A stretch of DNA of 64,000 bases from Mitsuokella sp047974105 (GCF_047974105.1 NZ_JBHYRS010000003.1:289867-353866), one strand, 5' to 3'. Numbered from the stretch's first letter, positions 8,981-17,760 are shown. The notes: generated from the sequence alone by a model not told the origin. Program-made: numbers and translations.

Positions 8981-10423
8981 TTATTTCTCTGGCGTATAGG
9001 TGTAGAGAGGCTGGCCGTCCGGCGAGGTGAGTTTGATGGGACTCAGACTGAGCTTGCCGTTCGTGATATGGAAGGCATCGGTCGAGACGGTAAAGCCCGG
9101 CAGCTTGATGACGGCATCGTAGAAGTGCAGGTCGCGGTAATCGTCGATGACCTTGCCGGAAAGGCTGTCAAAGGGCAGCAGATGATAGCGGCCCGGACCG
9201 GAGACAAAGGAACCGGACGAAACCGTTTCTTTGGCAGAGCCCTTTGAATGAATCTCGAGGTCGAGGTCGACGCGCGTGTGCAGCCCGCTTTTTGGCAGGG
9301 CCGCTTCTGTCTGCAGGTCCGTGCCATGGCCGTAGAGGTTGTAAAAACGCGTGTCAAGATCGTAGTCGCCATAGGCCGAGAGTTTGCCCTTGTAGACATC
9401 GGCGGTGACATCGGTGAACTGCAGCAGGGAATTTTCGTAGTAGACCTTGCCCTCGACATTGGCAAAGTCAAGTCCCGGGATATGGAGTTCGTCCATCTCG
9501 ATTTTGCCTGTGCCGATGGGATGCGAGATAGGGCCTGTGAAATACGTCGAGAGCGTCATTTTATCATGAATATTCATGCCAAAACCCAGGGAGGACGGGT
9601 CGATCTGATAGAGGACAAGTGCGAGATTGCATTCGGGCTCGGGTTCTTTTTGGAAGTCGACATAGCCGTTCAGGGCGATGGCATCGCCGATCATTGTACC
9701 GCCAAAGCCGCCGATGGATATATCCATGTTGAGCCTCTTATCGGTGTTGAGATCGACGGCCATTTGTACATGACTCATGAGATAATGGCGTTCACGATAG
9801 AAAATCTCGATGTGACAGTCGTGGGCATTGAGCTTCATTTTGAGTTTCTTGCCGGCCGCATTGAAATTCTGCCAGTTCTTCTGCATTTTCTGCTGCCGGT
9901 GCTCACGGCGCCACTGACCGACTGCCCGGCGCTGGGCAGCGTCGAGACTGGAAAGATTGACTTTTTCACGCCAGTCTTCCGGTTCTTTCTTGAGGTCGTC
10001 CATGTCGGGAGATGGGCGCACAAAGTCGACCTTCATGTCATCGGAGAAGTGAACGGAAATCGCCGCATTATTGACATTGAGCTCGCGGATTGTGGTGGAT
10101 TTGAAATTTTTGGTGAGGACATCCCAGACATTGACGCGGAAGTCGCCGCTCGGAATTTCAAGGATCGTATTGCCCTCGGGGTCCTGCCAGGTGAGATTCG
10201 TGAAATAAACATGGCCCGTAATATCGGAAATCAGGCGTTCGACTTTTATCGTGCCGCGCAGCATGTCCTGATTGGCCATGGCATGGTTGAAAATCTGGGC
10301 AGCACCGCGGCTGATGATTTCCAGTGCGATGAGAATGGCGATACAGGTGCAAAGCAGTCCGAGCCCCAGCCGCTGCCAAAATTTTCGGCTGGGGCGCATG
10401 CTGGAAAAAGAAGGAAAGGTCAT
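8981..10423 (-). CDS. AsmA-like envelope protein
   Basis: 480 residues. One N-terminal membrane span (about residues 19-42, LGLGLLCTCIAILIALEIIS) is followed by a long beta-rich region. The block after the span, DMLRGTIKVERLISDITGHV followed by FTNLTWQDPEGN, matches the start of AsmA/YdbH/TamB-type proteins, where short repeats build a hydrophobic groove that carries lipid from inner to outer membrane. Later repeats include LHIPGLDFANVEGKVYYEN and LSAYGDYDLDTRFYNLYGHG. An acidic and basic helical insert lies near 130-185. Such a protein is expected only in cells with an outer membrane, so it supports a diderm host. It is shorter than TamB. The lipid-transport role is inferred from family resemblance. 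Confidence 0.65.
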   Translation of the reverse strand: MTFPSFSSMRPSRKFWQRLGLGLLCTCIAILIALEIISRGAAQIFNHAMANQDMLRGTIKVERLISDITGHVYFTNLTWQDPEGNTILEIPSGDFRVNVWDVLTKNFKSTTIRELNVNNAAISVHFSDDMKVDFVRPSPDMDDLKKEPEDWREKVNLSSLDAAQRRAVGQWRREHRQQKMQKNWQNFNAAGKKLKMKLNAHDCHIEIFYRERHYLMSHVQMAVDLNTDKRLNMDISIGGFGGTMIGDAIALNGYVDFQKEPEPECNLALVLYQIDPSSLGFGMNIHDKMTLSTYFTGPISHPIGTGKIEMDELHIPGLDFANVEGKVYYENSLLQFTDVTADVYKGKLSAYGDYDLDTRFYNLYGHGTDLQTEAALPKSGLHTRVDLDLEIHSKGSAKETVSSGSFVSGPGRYHLLPFDSLSGKVIDDYRDLHFYDAVIKLPGFTVSTDAFHITNGKLSLSPIKLTSPDGQPLYTYTPEK

Positions 10424-10592
10424 ATGGCACCTCGAAATACTTTATTTATCTTGTCTTTTTACTTTGACTAATTGCCAGAATTGACTTTTTTCATGGTCTT
10501 ATTCTATCATGGAAGGAGTTATTTTGAAAGATAGACAAAATTGATGAATCTGTGAAAATTTTCTGCAGATGAGATACATTCCTGCTTAGATG

Positions 10593-10601
10593 TGTTATGA
10601 T
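10593..10601 (+). promoter_or_regulatory. Extended -10 element upstream of the GH84 gene
   Basis: TG at 10593-10594, one base, then TATGAT (10596-10601). No good -35 box is seen. The intergenic space 10424-10662 separates two divergent genes and holds no coding frame of its own. Confidence 0.45.
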
Positions 10602-10662
10602 ATAGATAGGATAAAGATACGGAATATATCCGAAGTAGGGAATATCGGAAAGGAAGAGACGC

Positions 10663-12114
10663 GTGAGACGAATCTGCTGTTTGGGCCGGTTTTGCCTGGC
10701 TGTGACGATAGGACTGGGGGCTGCGGCCATGCCGTTTGAGACTGCCGAAGCTGCACCCATTCCCCTGCGCGGGATCATCGAAGGCTTTTACGGCACGCCG
10801 TGGCAGATGCAGGAACGCCTTGACATTCTTTCGTTCGCCCATAAGTCGGGCTATAATGCCTATATCTATGCGCCGAAGGATGACCCGTATCATCGTGAAA
10901 AGTGGCGTGAGCCATACCCTGCCGATAAACTTGCGGAGCTCGGGCAGCTCGTAAAGCAGGCCAAGAAGGAGAACGTACATTTTATTTTTGCCGTTTCGCC
11001 CGGCCTTGACGTTTCCCTGCATGGCTATAAGAGCCTGCAGGATGAAGAGAAGATGCTCATAAAGCTTGAGTCGCTGTACAGCCTTGGCGTACGTGACTTT
11101 GCCATCTTCTTTGATGATATCAAAGATAAGGACGGAGCAGGTCAGGCCGCGTTCCTCAACCACATCTATGCGCGGATGAAACTGCGCCATGGAGACCTCG
11201 GCAATTTCCTGACGGTGCCGACCGAGTATTTCTATGAGGATATGGTTACGGCAGAGGGAACGCGCAAATCTTATACCGATGCGTTTGCCAAAAATCTGAA
11301 TCCGCATATTCTCGTGCTGTACACGGGGGAGGGTGTGGCCAAGGCACCTTTGACGGATGCTGAGCTTGAGAAGGCCGATAAGCTTTACGGCCGCGCCCTT
11401 GGCGTCTGGTGGAATTATCCGGTCACGGATTATATGGAAAACAAGCTGGCCCTGGGGCCTATGGACGAACTGCCGAAAAAGGGGCTGCCCGCTGTTTTCT
11501 TCAATCCCATGAAGTATGAGGCCCTTTCCAGGATTGCCCTTGCCACAGGGGCTGATTATGCCAAAGACCCTGCCCATTACAGCCCTGAAAAATCATGGCA
11601 GCAGGCCGTCTGTAAGCAGTATGGGCCCGCAGCGCAGGATATGCTGCTTTTTGCGGCCAATTCCCGCCATCTTGAGAACGACTGGGCCAATATCGGTCTG
11701 CCCGATGACCCGGATTTCCAGCAGAAGGCGGCAAAAATGTGGCAGTCGTGGCCAAATGGCAGGACATTTGCCGAGGACTATCAGGCTGTGGCGGAAGCCG
11801 TCAAAATGCGTCAGCGTTCTGCTGTGAAACTGCAGCAGAACCTTCCGCCTGCGGTGCTGGACGAGTGCCGCCCGCAGCTTTTGCAGTATGGCAGACTGGC
11901 CGATGCGTCGGAGACAGCCCGGCTGCTCCTGTCGGCAAAGAAGCAGGGCAAGGCGGTGCAGGTGCGCAGCCTGCAGCAAAAACTTGCCTATGAAAAAAAG
12001 GTCATCGAGCAGCATAAAAAAGAAGCAACGCTGAGCGAACAGGCCATGGGCGCGTTTATTCAAAGGGCCGAGGCCGCTGAGACTGCGGCGGGGAGTGTGC
12101 ATGATGCGGAGTAA
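10663..12114 (+). CDS. Secreted GH84-type beta-N-acetylglucosaminidase
   Basis: 483 residues from GTG 10663, with AAAGGAAGAGA upstream. A signal peptide covers about residues 1-30 (FCLAVTIGLGAAAMPFETAE). The catalytic barrel starts at once with PLRGIIEGFYGTPWQMQER, the hallmark of the NAGidase (GH84) family, and later has DFAIFFDDIKD, whose paired Asp residues act in substrate-assisted cleavage of N-acetylglucosaminides. VWWNYPVTDYM and VFFNPMKYE line the pocket, and a helical region follows from about residue 300. Substrates could be peptidoglycan fragments or host mucin glycans. Cleavage should release it into the periplasm or outside the cell. The next gene starts inside its last codons, so the two are co-transcribed. 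Confidence 0.82.
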   Translation: MRRICCLGRFCLAVTIGLGAAAMPFETAEAAPIPLRGIIEGFYGTPWQMQERLDILSFAHKSGYNAYIYAPKDDPYHREKWREPYPADKLAELGQLVKQAKKENVHFIFAVSPGLDVSLHGYKSLQDEEKMLIKLESLYSLGVRDFAIFFDDIKDKDGAGQAAFLNHIYARMKLRHGDLGNFLTVPTEYFYEDMVTAEGTRKSYTDAFAKNLNPHILVLYTGEGVAKAPLTDAELEKADKLYGRALGVWWNYPVTDYMENKLALGPMDELPKKGLPAVFFNPMKYEALSRIALATGADYAKDPAHYSPEKSWQQAVCKQYGPAAQDMLLFAANSRHLENDWANIGLPDDPDFQQKAAKMWQSWPNGRTFAEDYQAVAEAVKMRQRSAVKLQQNLPPAVLDECRPQLLQYGRLADASETARLLLSAKKQGKAVQVRSLQQKLAYEKKVIEQHKKEATLSEQAMGAFIQRAEAAETAAGSVHDAE

Positions 12115-12841
12115 AGAACAGGAAAACAAACGCCGGCAGCGCCGGCGCAAAAAACAGCTCGAACGGGCCATCCGCGCGCAGTCGGTAAACTTGGAAACAC
12201 TTGGCGGCCTGACGCCGCGGGCCGTCGTTTCCTTCGACCTTGAGATGGCAGGCGCTTTTCCGGATGATATCATCGAGATTGGAGCCATCCGCCTGCCGCT
12301 CGGCCGCGATACCATCGAGGTATTTCGCCGCCTGATACGGCCGCGCACGTTCATCAACCGCGCCGTGCGCAATATGACGGGGCTGACAAAGGAAGCACTG
12401 CGCGACAAATCGACGCTCGATGTCATCCTGCCGGAATTTCTCGACTTTGTCGACCCGGAAGATCTCGTCGTGGGCCATGCCATCGGCGACAATGACCTTC
12501 TGAGCATCAATCTTGCCCTCATGCGCATGAACCGCAAGAACGGCACGAATATCCTTTTCTGTCCGCGCTATCTCGATACGGTGCGCCTGGCGCAGATGAT
12601 GCTGCCCAAGCGCAAAAAGTACAATCTCGTCGACCTGCTGGCCTCGTATGGCTGGCATTCGCGGCAAAAACACCGCGCCTTTGAAGATGCCCTGTCATCT
12701 TACGTTTTGCTGGAGTGCCTGCTGCAGGGGAGAAAGGAGAAGCCGGCCTGGCTGCCGGAACTCTTTACGCGCAAAGGCGGGGAAAAACTCGTCCATTCAT
12801 ACCTCACGTATGAAAAGCCGACGGATGGAAATGACGCTTGA
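12101..12841 (+). CDS. DEDDh-type 3'-5' exonuclease (DnaQ/PolC epsilon-like)
   Basis: 246 residues from ATG 12101, with GGGGAG six bases upstream. An in-frame GTG at 12095 lies inside that site and is less likely. A basic N-terminus (about 1-35) leads into the exonuclease fold: VSFDLEMAGAFPDDIIEIGA carries the first Asp and Glu, VVGHAIGDNDLLSINLAL the second Asp, and KHRAFEDALSSY the His and last Asp. NRAVRNMTGLT is typical of the DnaQ family. It removes nucleotides from DNA or RNA 3' ends. No polymerase domain or neighbour is present, so it is a free-standing nuclease, perhaps for repair or RNA trimming. It overlaps the GH84 stop codon by 14 bases. Confidence 0.85.
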   Translation: MMRSKEQENKRRQRRRKKQLERAIRAQSVNLETLGGLTPRAVVSFDLEMAGAFPDDIIEIGAIRLPLGRDTIEVFRRLIRPRTFINRAVRNMTGLTKEALRDKSTLDVILPEFLDFVDPEDLVVGHAIGDNDLLSINLALMRMNRKNGTNILFCPRYLDTVRLAQMMLPKRKKYNLVDLLASYGWHSRQKHRAFEDALSSYVLLECLLQGRKEKPAWLPELFTRKGGEKLVHSYLTYEKPTDGNDA

Positions 12842-12852
12842 TTTGTATGATT

Positions 12853-12870
12853 GTACAAATATTTTTGTAC
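12853..12870. other. Palindrome after the exonuclease gene
   Basis: GTACAAA (12853-12859) and TTTGTAC (12864-12870) are perfect inverted repeats only 12 bases after the exonuclease stop. It lacks a strong T-tract, so an operator is as likely as a weak terminator. Confidence 0.35.
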
Positions 12871-12920
12871 GAACATATGATGGTCTTGTCTTTCCGAAAT
12901 GGACGGAAACGACTATAATA

Positions 12921-13078
12921 ATAGATGAAGGGGGTAGGTTGGCAGCCTTCGGGCTTTATCTTGCCGGCTCCGGTCATGTCCATTGATTTGAACGCCAACC
13001 ACAAGTCAACGCGATGGGAGCCGGCGCCCTTCGACCGGACTCATAGGGACTGCTGCAGGACTGTGGCAGTCTTTTTTA
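12921..13078 (+). ncRNA. Unidentified structured RNA with an H-type pseudoknot
   Basis: A TATAAT box (12914-12919) and an intrinsic terminator (13048-13078) bracket about 155 bases with no open frame. Outer helix: GAAGGG (12927-12932) with CCCTTC (13027-13032). Inside it, GGTTGGC (12937-12943) pairs with GCCAACC (12994-13000), and GCCGGCTCC (12963-12971) pairs with GGAGCCGGC (13017-13025). These two helices interleave, which makes a pseudoknot. AGCC-TTCG-GGCT (12944-12955) is a small stable hairpin within. It could be a trans-acting RNA or a riboswitch-like domain, but the terminator lies before the LysR gene. I could not match it to SRP RNA, 6S RNA, tmRNA or a known riboswitch. The -35 region is poor. 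Confidence 0.55.
13048..13078 (+). terminator. Intrinsic terminator of the structured RNA
   Basis: GACTGC (13048-13053) pairs with GCAGTC (13066-13071), followed by six T. Confidence 0.8.
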
Positions 13079-13182
13079 TTGCCAAAAATGTATGCTTCTG
13101 ATACAATGATAGTCAAACTCTTTGATAAATCGTATTTATTTTATGTTAGCTTGATGGCTAAAGAATGTGAGGCTTGGCAGAT

Positions 13183-14115
13183 ATGATTGGTGAATTACCG
13201 AGCATTCAGCAGATGGAATGCTTCATCATTTATGGCAGGGTGCAGAATTTTACGCGGGCAGCAAAAGAGGCGAATATCACGCAGTCCGCATTCAGCGCGC
13301 AGATGAAGAACCTCGAGAACACGCTTGGCGTGGCCCTGATTCAGCGCTCGAAGCGCGGCAGTCATCTGACAGAAGCGGGAGAAAAGTTCCTGAAGAGCAT
13401 CACGGCGTGGATGGAAGGGCTGCACCGCATTGTTTACGAGCTGCAGAATATAGATGAAACGCAGCCGGTCGAGCTCAACGTCGGCATCCTGCGGACACTC
13501 GGCGATATCCAGATGAACCGCCATATCGCGCATTTCCGTCAGACGAACAAGAATCTGCGCTTCAACATCTTTGACCTTGAGACCGACCAGATCAACCGCG
13601 CGCTGCGCGATGACCGGCTCGATGTCGTCTCAACGTATTTTGCAGAGGACAGCATGCCGGAAGGCTCTGCCGACGAATTCGAGAGCGCGCATTTCTGCTG
13701 GGACAATCTCGTCTATTATGCGCCTTTGCTGCAGCCTGCCTCTGCTTTGGTCACGCGCGAAGAGATTTTAAGCGAACCCATTGTCATTTATCCGAAGAAT
13801 TACTTTATGAACAAGACCTTTCGGCGTTATTTTCAGGGCGTCGATGCGGGCATCAAGCCGGTCGTCTCAGCAAGGCTTTCCACGCCGTACGCGATGGTCT
13901 ATTATTGCCAGCAGAACGAAGCGGGGGCCCTGCTGCCGGAACGCCTTTTAAAGACCCTTGGCTGTAAGGACGGCTGGTATGAGCTCGCGGAGCCGCTGCG
14001 CGCCGATGCCTGCCTGCTCTACAAGAAGAACAGTCCCAAAATCCGGCAGATTCGCGCTTACGTCAATTATGTGCTCGAAAGCTTTGCCGCAGAGCAGGAT
14101 AAGCGAAAAGAATGA
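13183..14115 (+). CDS. LysR-family transcriptional regulator
   Basis: 310 residues from ATG 13183, with GTGAGG ten bases upstream. A TTG three codons earlier is too close to that site. The N-terminal winged helix-turn-helix is clear (NFTRAAKEANITQSAFSAQM, then LENTLGVALIQRSKRGSHLT). The rest is the co-inducer-binding domain with the usual opening VELNVGILRTLGDI and the second-lobe phrase AMVYYCQQNEAGALLPERL. LysR proteins bind as tetramers and usually control a neighbouring gene, often a divergent one. Here the next gene is an MFS transporter 316 bases downstream in the same direction, so that transporter is the best guess for a target. Effector unknown. Confidence 0.9.
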   Translation: MIGELPSIQQMECFIIYGRVQNFTRAAKEANITQSAFSAQMKNLENTLGVALIQRSKRGSHLTEAGEKFLKSITAWMEGLHRIVYELQNIDETQPVELNVGILRTLGDIQMNRHIAHFRQTNKNLRFNIFDLETDQINRALRDDRLDVVSTYFAEDSMPEGSADEFESAHFCWDNLVYYAPLLQPASALVTREEILSEPIVIYPKNYFMNKTFRRYFQGVDAGIKPVVSARLSTPYAMVYYCQQNEAGALLPERLLKTLGCKDGWYELAEPLRADACLLYKKNSPKIRQIRAYVNYVLESFAAEQDKRKE

Positions 14116-14143
14116 TTTCTATCGTCAACGATTACTATAAGAT

Positions 14144-14290
14144 ATGGAACTGATAGAAAACAGGAATTTTTTTAGCAGTACAGAGGGAACCTTCCTGCTA
14201 AAAGAGTGGAAAACTCCAGAGGAGACGGACGCTGTTATGCATGCCATGCACAGCAGCGCGGAATTTGAGAAATATCGATTTCATCGATAA
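14144..14290 (+). CDS. Doubtful 48-aa open frame between LysR and MFS genes
   Basis: An ATG at 14144 opens a 48-codon frame (MELIENRNFFSSTEGTF at its start) with no visible ribosome binding site and no recognised family. It contains the inverted repeat TTTTAGCAG (14170-14178) and CTGCTAAAA (14195-14203), which suggests RNA structure more than protein. Reported because the 14116-14431 gap otherwise holds only a terminator and a promoter. Confidence 0.18.
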   Translation: MELIENRNFFSSTEGTFLLKEWKTPEETDAVMHAMHSSAEFEKYRFHR

Positions 14291-14295
14291 CGAAT

Positions 14296-14337
14296 GATGC
14301 ATGTTATCTATTTTTACGATAACATGCATCTTTTTTA
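14296..14337 (+). terminator. Intrinsic terminator upstream of the MFS gene
   Basis: GATGCATGTTATC (14296-14308) pairs perfectly with GATAACATGCATC (14318-14330), followed by six T. Confidence 0.88.
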
Positions 14338-14343
14338 TGCGCT

Positions 14344-14371
14344 ATACAAAATGGTGCGGCCCTATTATAAT
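14344..14371 (+). promoter_or_regulatory. Promoter of the MFS gene
   Basis: TATACA (14344-14349), 16 bases, TATAAT (14366-14371). A LysR-type site could overlap but none is certain. Confidence 0.45.
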
Positions 14372-14431
14372 CTAGAACCATAACATATATAAAATATTTA
14401 TTCTTCATAAGAAAGGTCGTTGGTCTTATTT

Positions 14432-15703
14432 ATGGCTTCTACAGCTTCCGTAACTGCCAAAACTGCTAAACCAAGGTTATGGACAAAAGGTTTCATCCTT
14501 GATACGCTTGTAAATTTCCTGATTTATATCATCTATTATATGCTGATGGTCATCATCGCTTCGGAGGCCATTCATTCGCTGAATGCTTCGATGAGTGAGG
14601 CTGGCCTCGCTTCCGGCATTTTCATTCTCGGCACGCTCGTTGCCCGCCTTTTTGCCGGACGTTCCGTTGAACTTTACGGCCGCAAGAAAATGCTCTTTGC
14701 CGGCATCATCTTCTACCTCGTGACGACGTTCATGTATTTCGGCATTCACTCAATGGCTATGCTTTTTGTCGTCCGCTGCCTCAATGGTATCGGCTACGGC
14801 ATTGCTTCGACGGCCACGAGCACGATTGTCTCGACGATGATTCCGGCAGAACGCCGCGGCGAGGGCATCAACTATTATGCCCTGAGCATGAGCCTCGCAG
14901 CCGCCATCGGCCCGTTCATCGGCATGCTCATGCAGCAGATGTTCCCGTTCAACGATATCGTTTACTTCTGCATCGGCATGATTGTCGTCTGCCTCGGTGC
15001 TGCTGCTGTCATGCATGTTGACGAAATGGAACTCACGGCCGAGCATCGCGCTGCCCTGAAGGAAATCCACATCGCCAACTTCCTTGAGCCGAAAGTCTGG
15101 GCCATCTCGGTCGTCGCATTCTGTGTTGCCGTCTGCTACTCGAGCGTCCTGAGCTTCCTCGCATCCTATGCAGCTGAGCTCCAGCTCATGACGGCCGGTA
15201 CGCTGTTCTTCGTTGTTTATGCTCTTGCCATCACGATTGCCCGCCCGATTGCCGGTGTCATGTTTGACCGCAAGGGTGAGGACTTCGTCATGTATCCGAC
15301 GTATGCCTGCCTCGCTATCGGCCTTCTGCTGCTGTCCATTACGACGCAGAGCTGGATGATGCTCGTCGCCGGTGTCTTTGTCGGCCTTGGCTACGGCACG
15401 TTCATGTCGAACGGCCAGGCCATCTGCGTCAAGCTTGTCAAGGAAGTCCGCATCGGCGTTGCCGTCTCGACGTACTTCATCGCTCTTGACCTCGGCCTTG
15501 GCGTTGGCCCGTACATGCTCGGTGCGTTCAAGGAATCCCTTGGCTTCCAGGGCATCTACTTTGCCGTTGGCGTCGCTGCTGTCGGCTGCGCTGCTCTCTA
15601 CTACATCCTCTATGCCCGCCGCCGCAAGACGCAGGCTGATGAAGAAGCTGAGCTTGAGAAAGCCATGGAAGAGGAGCTCGAGAACAGCGAGGAATTCGCT
15701 TAA
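14432..15703 (+). CDS. Major facilitator superfamily transporter
   Basis: 423 residues from ATG 14432. A TTG at 14420 would add MVLF, and neither start has an ideal ribosome binding site. Twelve hydrophobic spans are visible. The loop between spans 2 and 3 carries the family signature LFAGRSVELYGRKKML (G-x-x-x-D/E-R-x-G-R-K type), and the equivalent in the second half is IAGVMFDRKGEDFVMYP. The C-terminal 30 residues are very acidic (EEAELEKAMEEELENSEE). Family members export drugs or carry sugars and organic acids by proton coupling. The substrate is not evident. The LysR gene upstream may regulate it. It has its own promoter and a terminator. Confidence 0.88.
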   Translation: MASTASVTAKTAKPRLWTKGFILDTLVNFLIYIIYYMLMVIIASEAIHSLNASMSEAGLASGIFILGTLVARLFAGRSVELYGRKKMLFAGIIFYLVTTFMYFGIHSMAMLFVVRCLNGIGYGIASTATSTIVSTMIPAERRGEGINYYALSMSLAAAIGPFIGMLMQQMFPFNDIVYFCIGMIVVCLGAAAVMHVDEMELTAEHRAALKEIHIANFLEPKVWAISVVAFCVAVCYSSVLSFLASYAAELQLMTAGTLFFVVYALAITIARPIAGVMFDRKGEDFVMYPTYACLAIGLLLLSITTQSWMMLVAGVFVGLGYGTFMSNGQAICVKLVKEVRIGVAVSTYFIALDLGLGVGPYMLGAFKESLGFQGIYFAVGVAAVGCAALYYILYARRRKTQADEEAELEKAMEEELENSEEFA

Positions 15704-15771
15704 TTCGTTCCCCTTGCCGCCTGACTGCGTCCCCCGCAGATGGGCAGCATCATAATAAACCCCAAAAAGAC

Positions 15772-15811
15772 AGCCCGCCATCTTCTTTTCCCGATGATGG
15801 CGGGCTGGTTT
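15772..15811. terminator. Bidirectional terminator between MFS and rqcH
   Basis: AGCCCGCCATC (15772-15782) pairs with GATGGCGGGCT (15796-15806). An A-run before and a T-run after let it serve both converging genes. Confidence 0.88.
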
Positions 15812-15816
15812 TTATA

Positions 15817-17583
15817 TCAGGACTGCAGGGCTGCGGGATCCTGTGCGAGGATGGGGGCGAGGGCCTGATCATCCGGTGTGATATAGAGCGTTTTCTGATT
15901 CGTGAAGATGACGAAGCCCGGCTTGCTGCCCGAAGGCTTCTTGACATAGCGGACTTCCGTGTAGTCAACGGGGATTTTTGAAGAGCCGCGGGCCTTGCTG
16001 AAATGGGCGGCGAGGCTCGCAGCGAGCAGGATGTCCTCTGCGGAAGGCTCGGCGCCGCCATTTTGCAGGACGACGTGGGAGCCTGGAATATCCTTGGTAT
16101 GGAACCAGGTGTCGTTGAAGCGGGCCGTTTTGAATGTCAGCTTGTCGTTCTGGTAGTTGTTTTTGCCAACAAGGATGTCCGTGCCATCCGGCGCCTTGAA
16201 GTGGAAAGGATGGGCGGGCTTATCATTGTTCTTTTTCTTCGGTTTTTCGCGCAGGTACCCCGAAGCGATGAGTTCGTTGTGGATTTCCGCAATCTCGGCA
16301 AGGCTCGAGGAGGCCAGAAGCGAGGCTTCAATGCTCTCAAGATACGCGATGTTGTCCTCGCATTCGCGGCGCTGAACCTGCAGGAGTTCCTGCGCGCGCT
16401 TGAGCTTATCGTATTTTTTATAGCAGGCCTGCATATTCTCGACGAGTGTCAGGCGCTGGTCGAGGGGAATTGTGATGGTTTCGCCTGTTTCGCTGTAAAT
16501 ATTTGGCACCGTGACGCTGGCATCTTCGCGGTCCTTGAATTGATACTGGTATGTCATGAGATTATCGCCGCGTACCTTGAATTCCTCGGCATTTTCCGCT
16601 GCGGCGATTTCCTCATCGAGTTTGACGAGTTTATTCTCGGCGCGGTTCAGTTCGTTTTTGACAAGTTTGCGGAAGCGGTCCTTGTCCGGAAGGACATAGG
16701 AGCCTAAGAGACTGTCGGCCTTTTCAAGCATGGCGCTGATGGTCGGGAAGGAAAGGACCGTGGCGTCCGGCAGGTAATGCAGCGGGAAGGACGCCATGGC
16801 GAGGACCTTGTTGTTTTCGCCGAGCAGCAGCACGGCCTCGCTTTTTTCCGTGGCGGCTGTGCGGATTTCCGCAAGGCCCTGACGGACGGCCGCAAAGTCG
16901 GACTCGTCGAGTTTCTCGATGCGGATGGATGGCGCGAGTCCCGCTGAAAAGCAGACTTCTTTTGCGGAAACCGGACCAAAGCCCATGCAGGCGGCGAGCA
17001 GGGCCTTGTCGAGGCGCAGGCTGCCGTCTTTCTTGACGATGGCCATGATGGCGTCGAGGTCATCCGTAAAGAGGTCGAGTTTATCCTGTCCGGGCGGCAG
17101 CTCGTAGGCCTGACCGGGAAGGACCGTGCGCACACGGCTGCTGTTTGCGCCGATTTTTCTCAGGGCATCGATGATCTGGCCATCCTGCACGAGGATGATG
17201 TTGCTGTATTTGCCCATGAGCTCGAGTACAAGCGTCTTCGTCACGATGCGTCCGCCGGCAGCCAGCGAGTCGATGTCGATGAGCAGCAGGCGGTCGAGCC
17301 CGTGCTGGCGGATTTTCGCGATGCGTCCCGTCTCAATCTGCTTGCGCAGGACCATGCAGAAGACGGGAGGCTCGGGCGGATTCTCGAGATTCTTCTCCAG
17401 AAGATGGGCAGACGGATTCTGCGAGTTGATGGAGATATGCAGAAGGAAATTCTGTCCGGGCTGACGCACGGACAGGATGATGGATTGTTTATTTGGCTGG
17501 GTGATCTTGTCAATGCGGCCGCCGGCGAGTGCGTCGTTGAGCTCGCGTGTCAGCGGGTGCATCGAAAAGCCGTCAAGACTCAT
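15817..17583 (-). CDS. rqcH: Ribosome quality-control protein RqcH (NFACT family)
   Basis: 588 residues. RqcH binds stalled 50S subunits with peptidyl-tRNA and adds C-terminal alanine tails that mark the nascent chain for degradation. The NFACT-N domain opens with FSMHPLTRELNDALAGGRID, and the Asp-Arg pair needed for tailing is at residues 97-98 (HGLDRLLLID). A helix-hairpin-helix region and a long coiled coil (about 290-440, AENKLVKLDEEIAAAENAEE) follow. The C-terminal NFACT-R domain has HPFHFKAPDGTDILVGKNN and DTWFHTKDIPGSHV. Older annotations call it fibronectin-binding protein. It is transcribed divergently from dapF. The start MSLDGFSMHP is the usual one. Confidence 0.93.
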   Translation of the reverse strand: MSLDGFSMHPLTRELNDALAGGRIDKITQPNKQSIILSVRQPGQNFLLHISINSQNPSAHLLEKNLENPPEPPVFCMVLRKQIETGRIAKIRQHGLDRLLLIDIDSLAAGGRIVTKTLVLELMGKYSNIILVQDGQIIDALRKIGANSSRVRTVLPGQAYELPPGQDKLDLFTDDLDAIMAIVKKDGSLRLDKALLAACMGFGPVSAKEVCFSAGLAPSIRIEKLDESDFAAVRQGLAEIRTAATEKSEAVLLLGENNKVLAMASFPLHYLPDATVLSFPTISAMLEKADSLLGSYVLPDKDRFRKLVKNELNRAENKLVKLDEEIAAAENAEEFKVRGDNLMTYQYQFKDREDASVTVPNIYSETGETITIPLDQRLTLVENMQACYKKYDKLKRAQELLQVQRRECEDNIAYLESIEASLLASSSLAEIAEIHNELIASGYLREKPKKKNNDKPAHPFHFKAPDGTDILVGKNNYQNDKLTFKTARFNDTWFHTKDIPGSHVVLQNGGAEPSAEDILLAASLAAHFSKARGSSKIPVDYTEVRYVKKPSGSKPGFVIFTNQKTLYITPDDQALAPILAQDPAALQS

Positions 17584-17621
17584 GATAAATTCCTCGTTCT
17601 TTCTTTAGACTGTTTCCTTCT

Positions 17622-17650
17622 ATTATAATAGGAAAGAAACCGCTTGTATA
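17622..17650 (-). promoter_or_regulatory. Promoter of rqcH
   Basis: On the minus strand TATACA (17650-17645), 17 bases, TATAAT (17627-17622). The -10 lies in the palindrome CTATTATAATAG, so it also matches on the plus strand. Confidence 0.55.
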
Positions 17651-17695
17651 GTCTCAGGAGAGAGCCGGATAAAAGAACCTGAGTACGGAAAGGGC

Positions 17696-17724
17696 TTGCA
17701 AGATGTGTGCAAAACAAGTACAAT
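17696..17724 (+). promoter_or_regulatory. Promoter of dapF
   Basis: TTGCAA (17696-17701), 17 bases, TACAAT (17719-17724). It probably also serves the yicC-remA-gmk-rpoZ-coaBC genes, since no terminator follows dapF. Confidence 0.65.
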
Positions 17725-17760
17725 AAAAAGATGAAGTAATTATGAGGAGGGACGTATCTC

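Noticed and set aside
12921..13078. Structured RNA as SRP RNA, 6S RNA, tmRNA or a common riboswitch
   Set aside because: It lacks the GGAAGGAAGCAGC-type SRP loop, the 6S central bubble layout, a tag frame, and any riboswitch core I know. It is left unidentified.
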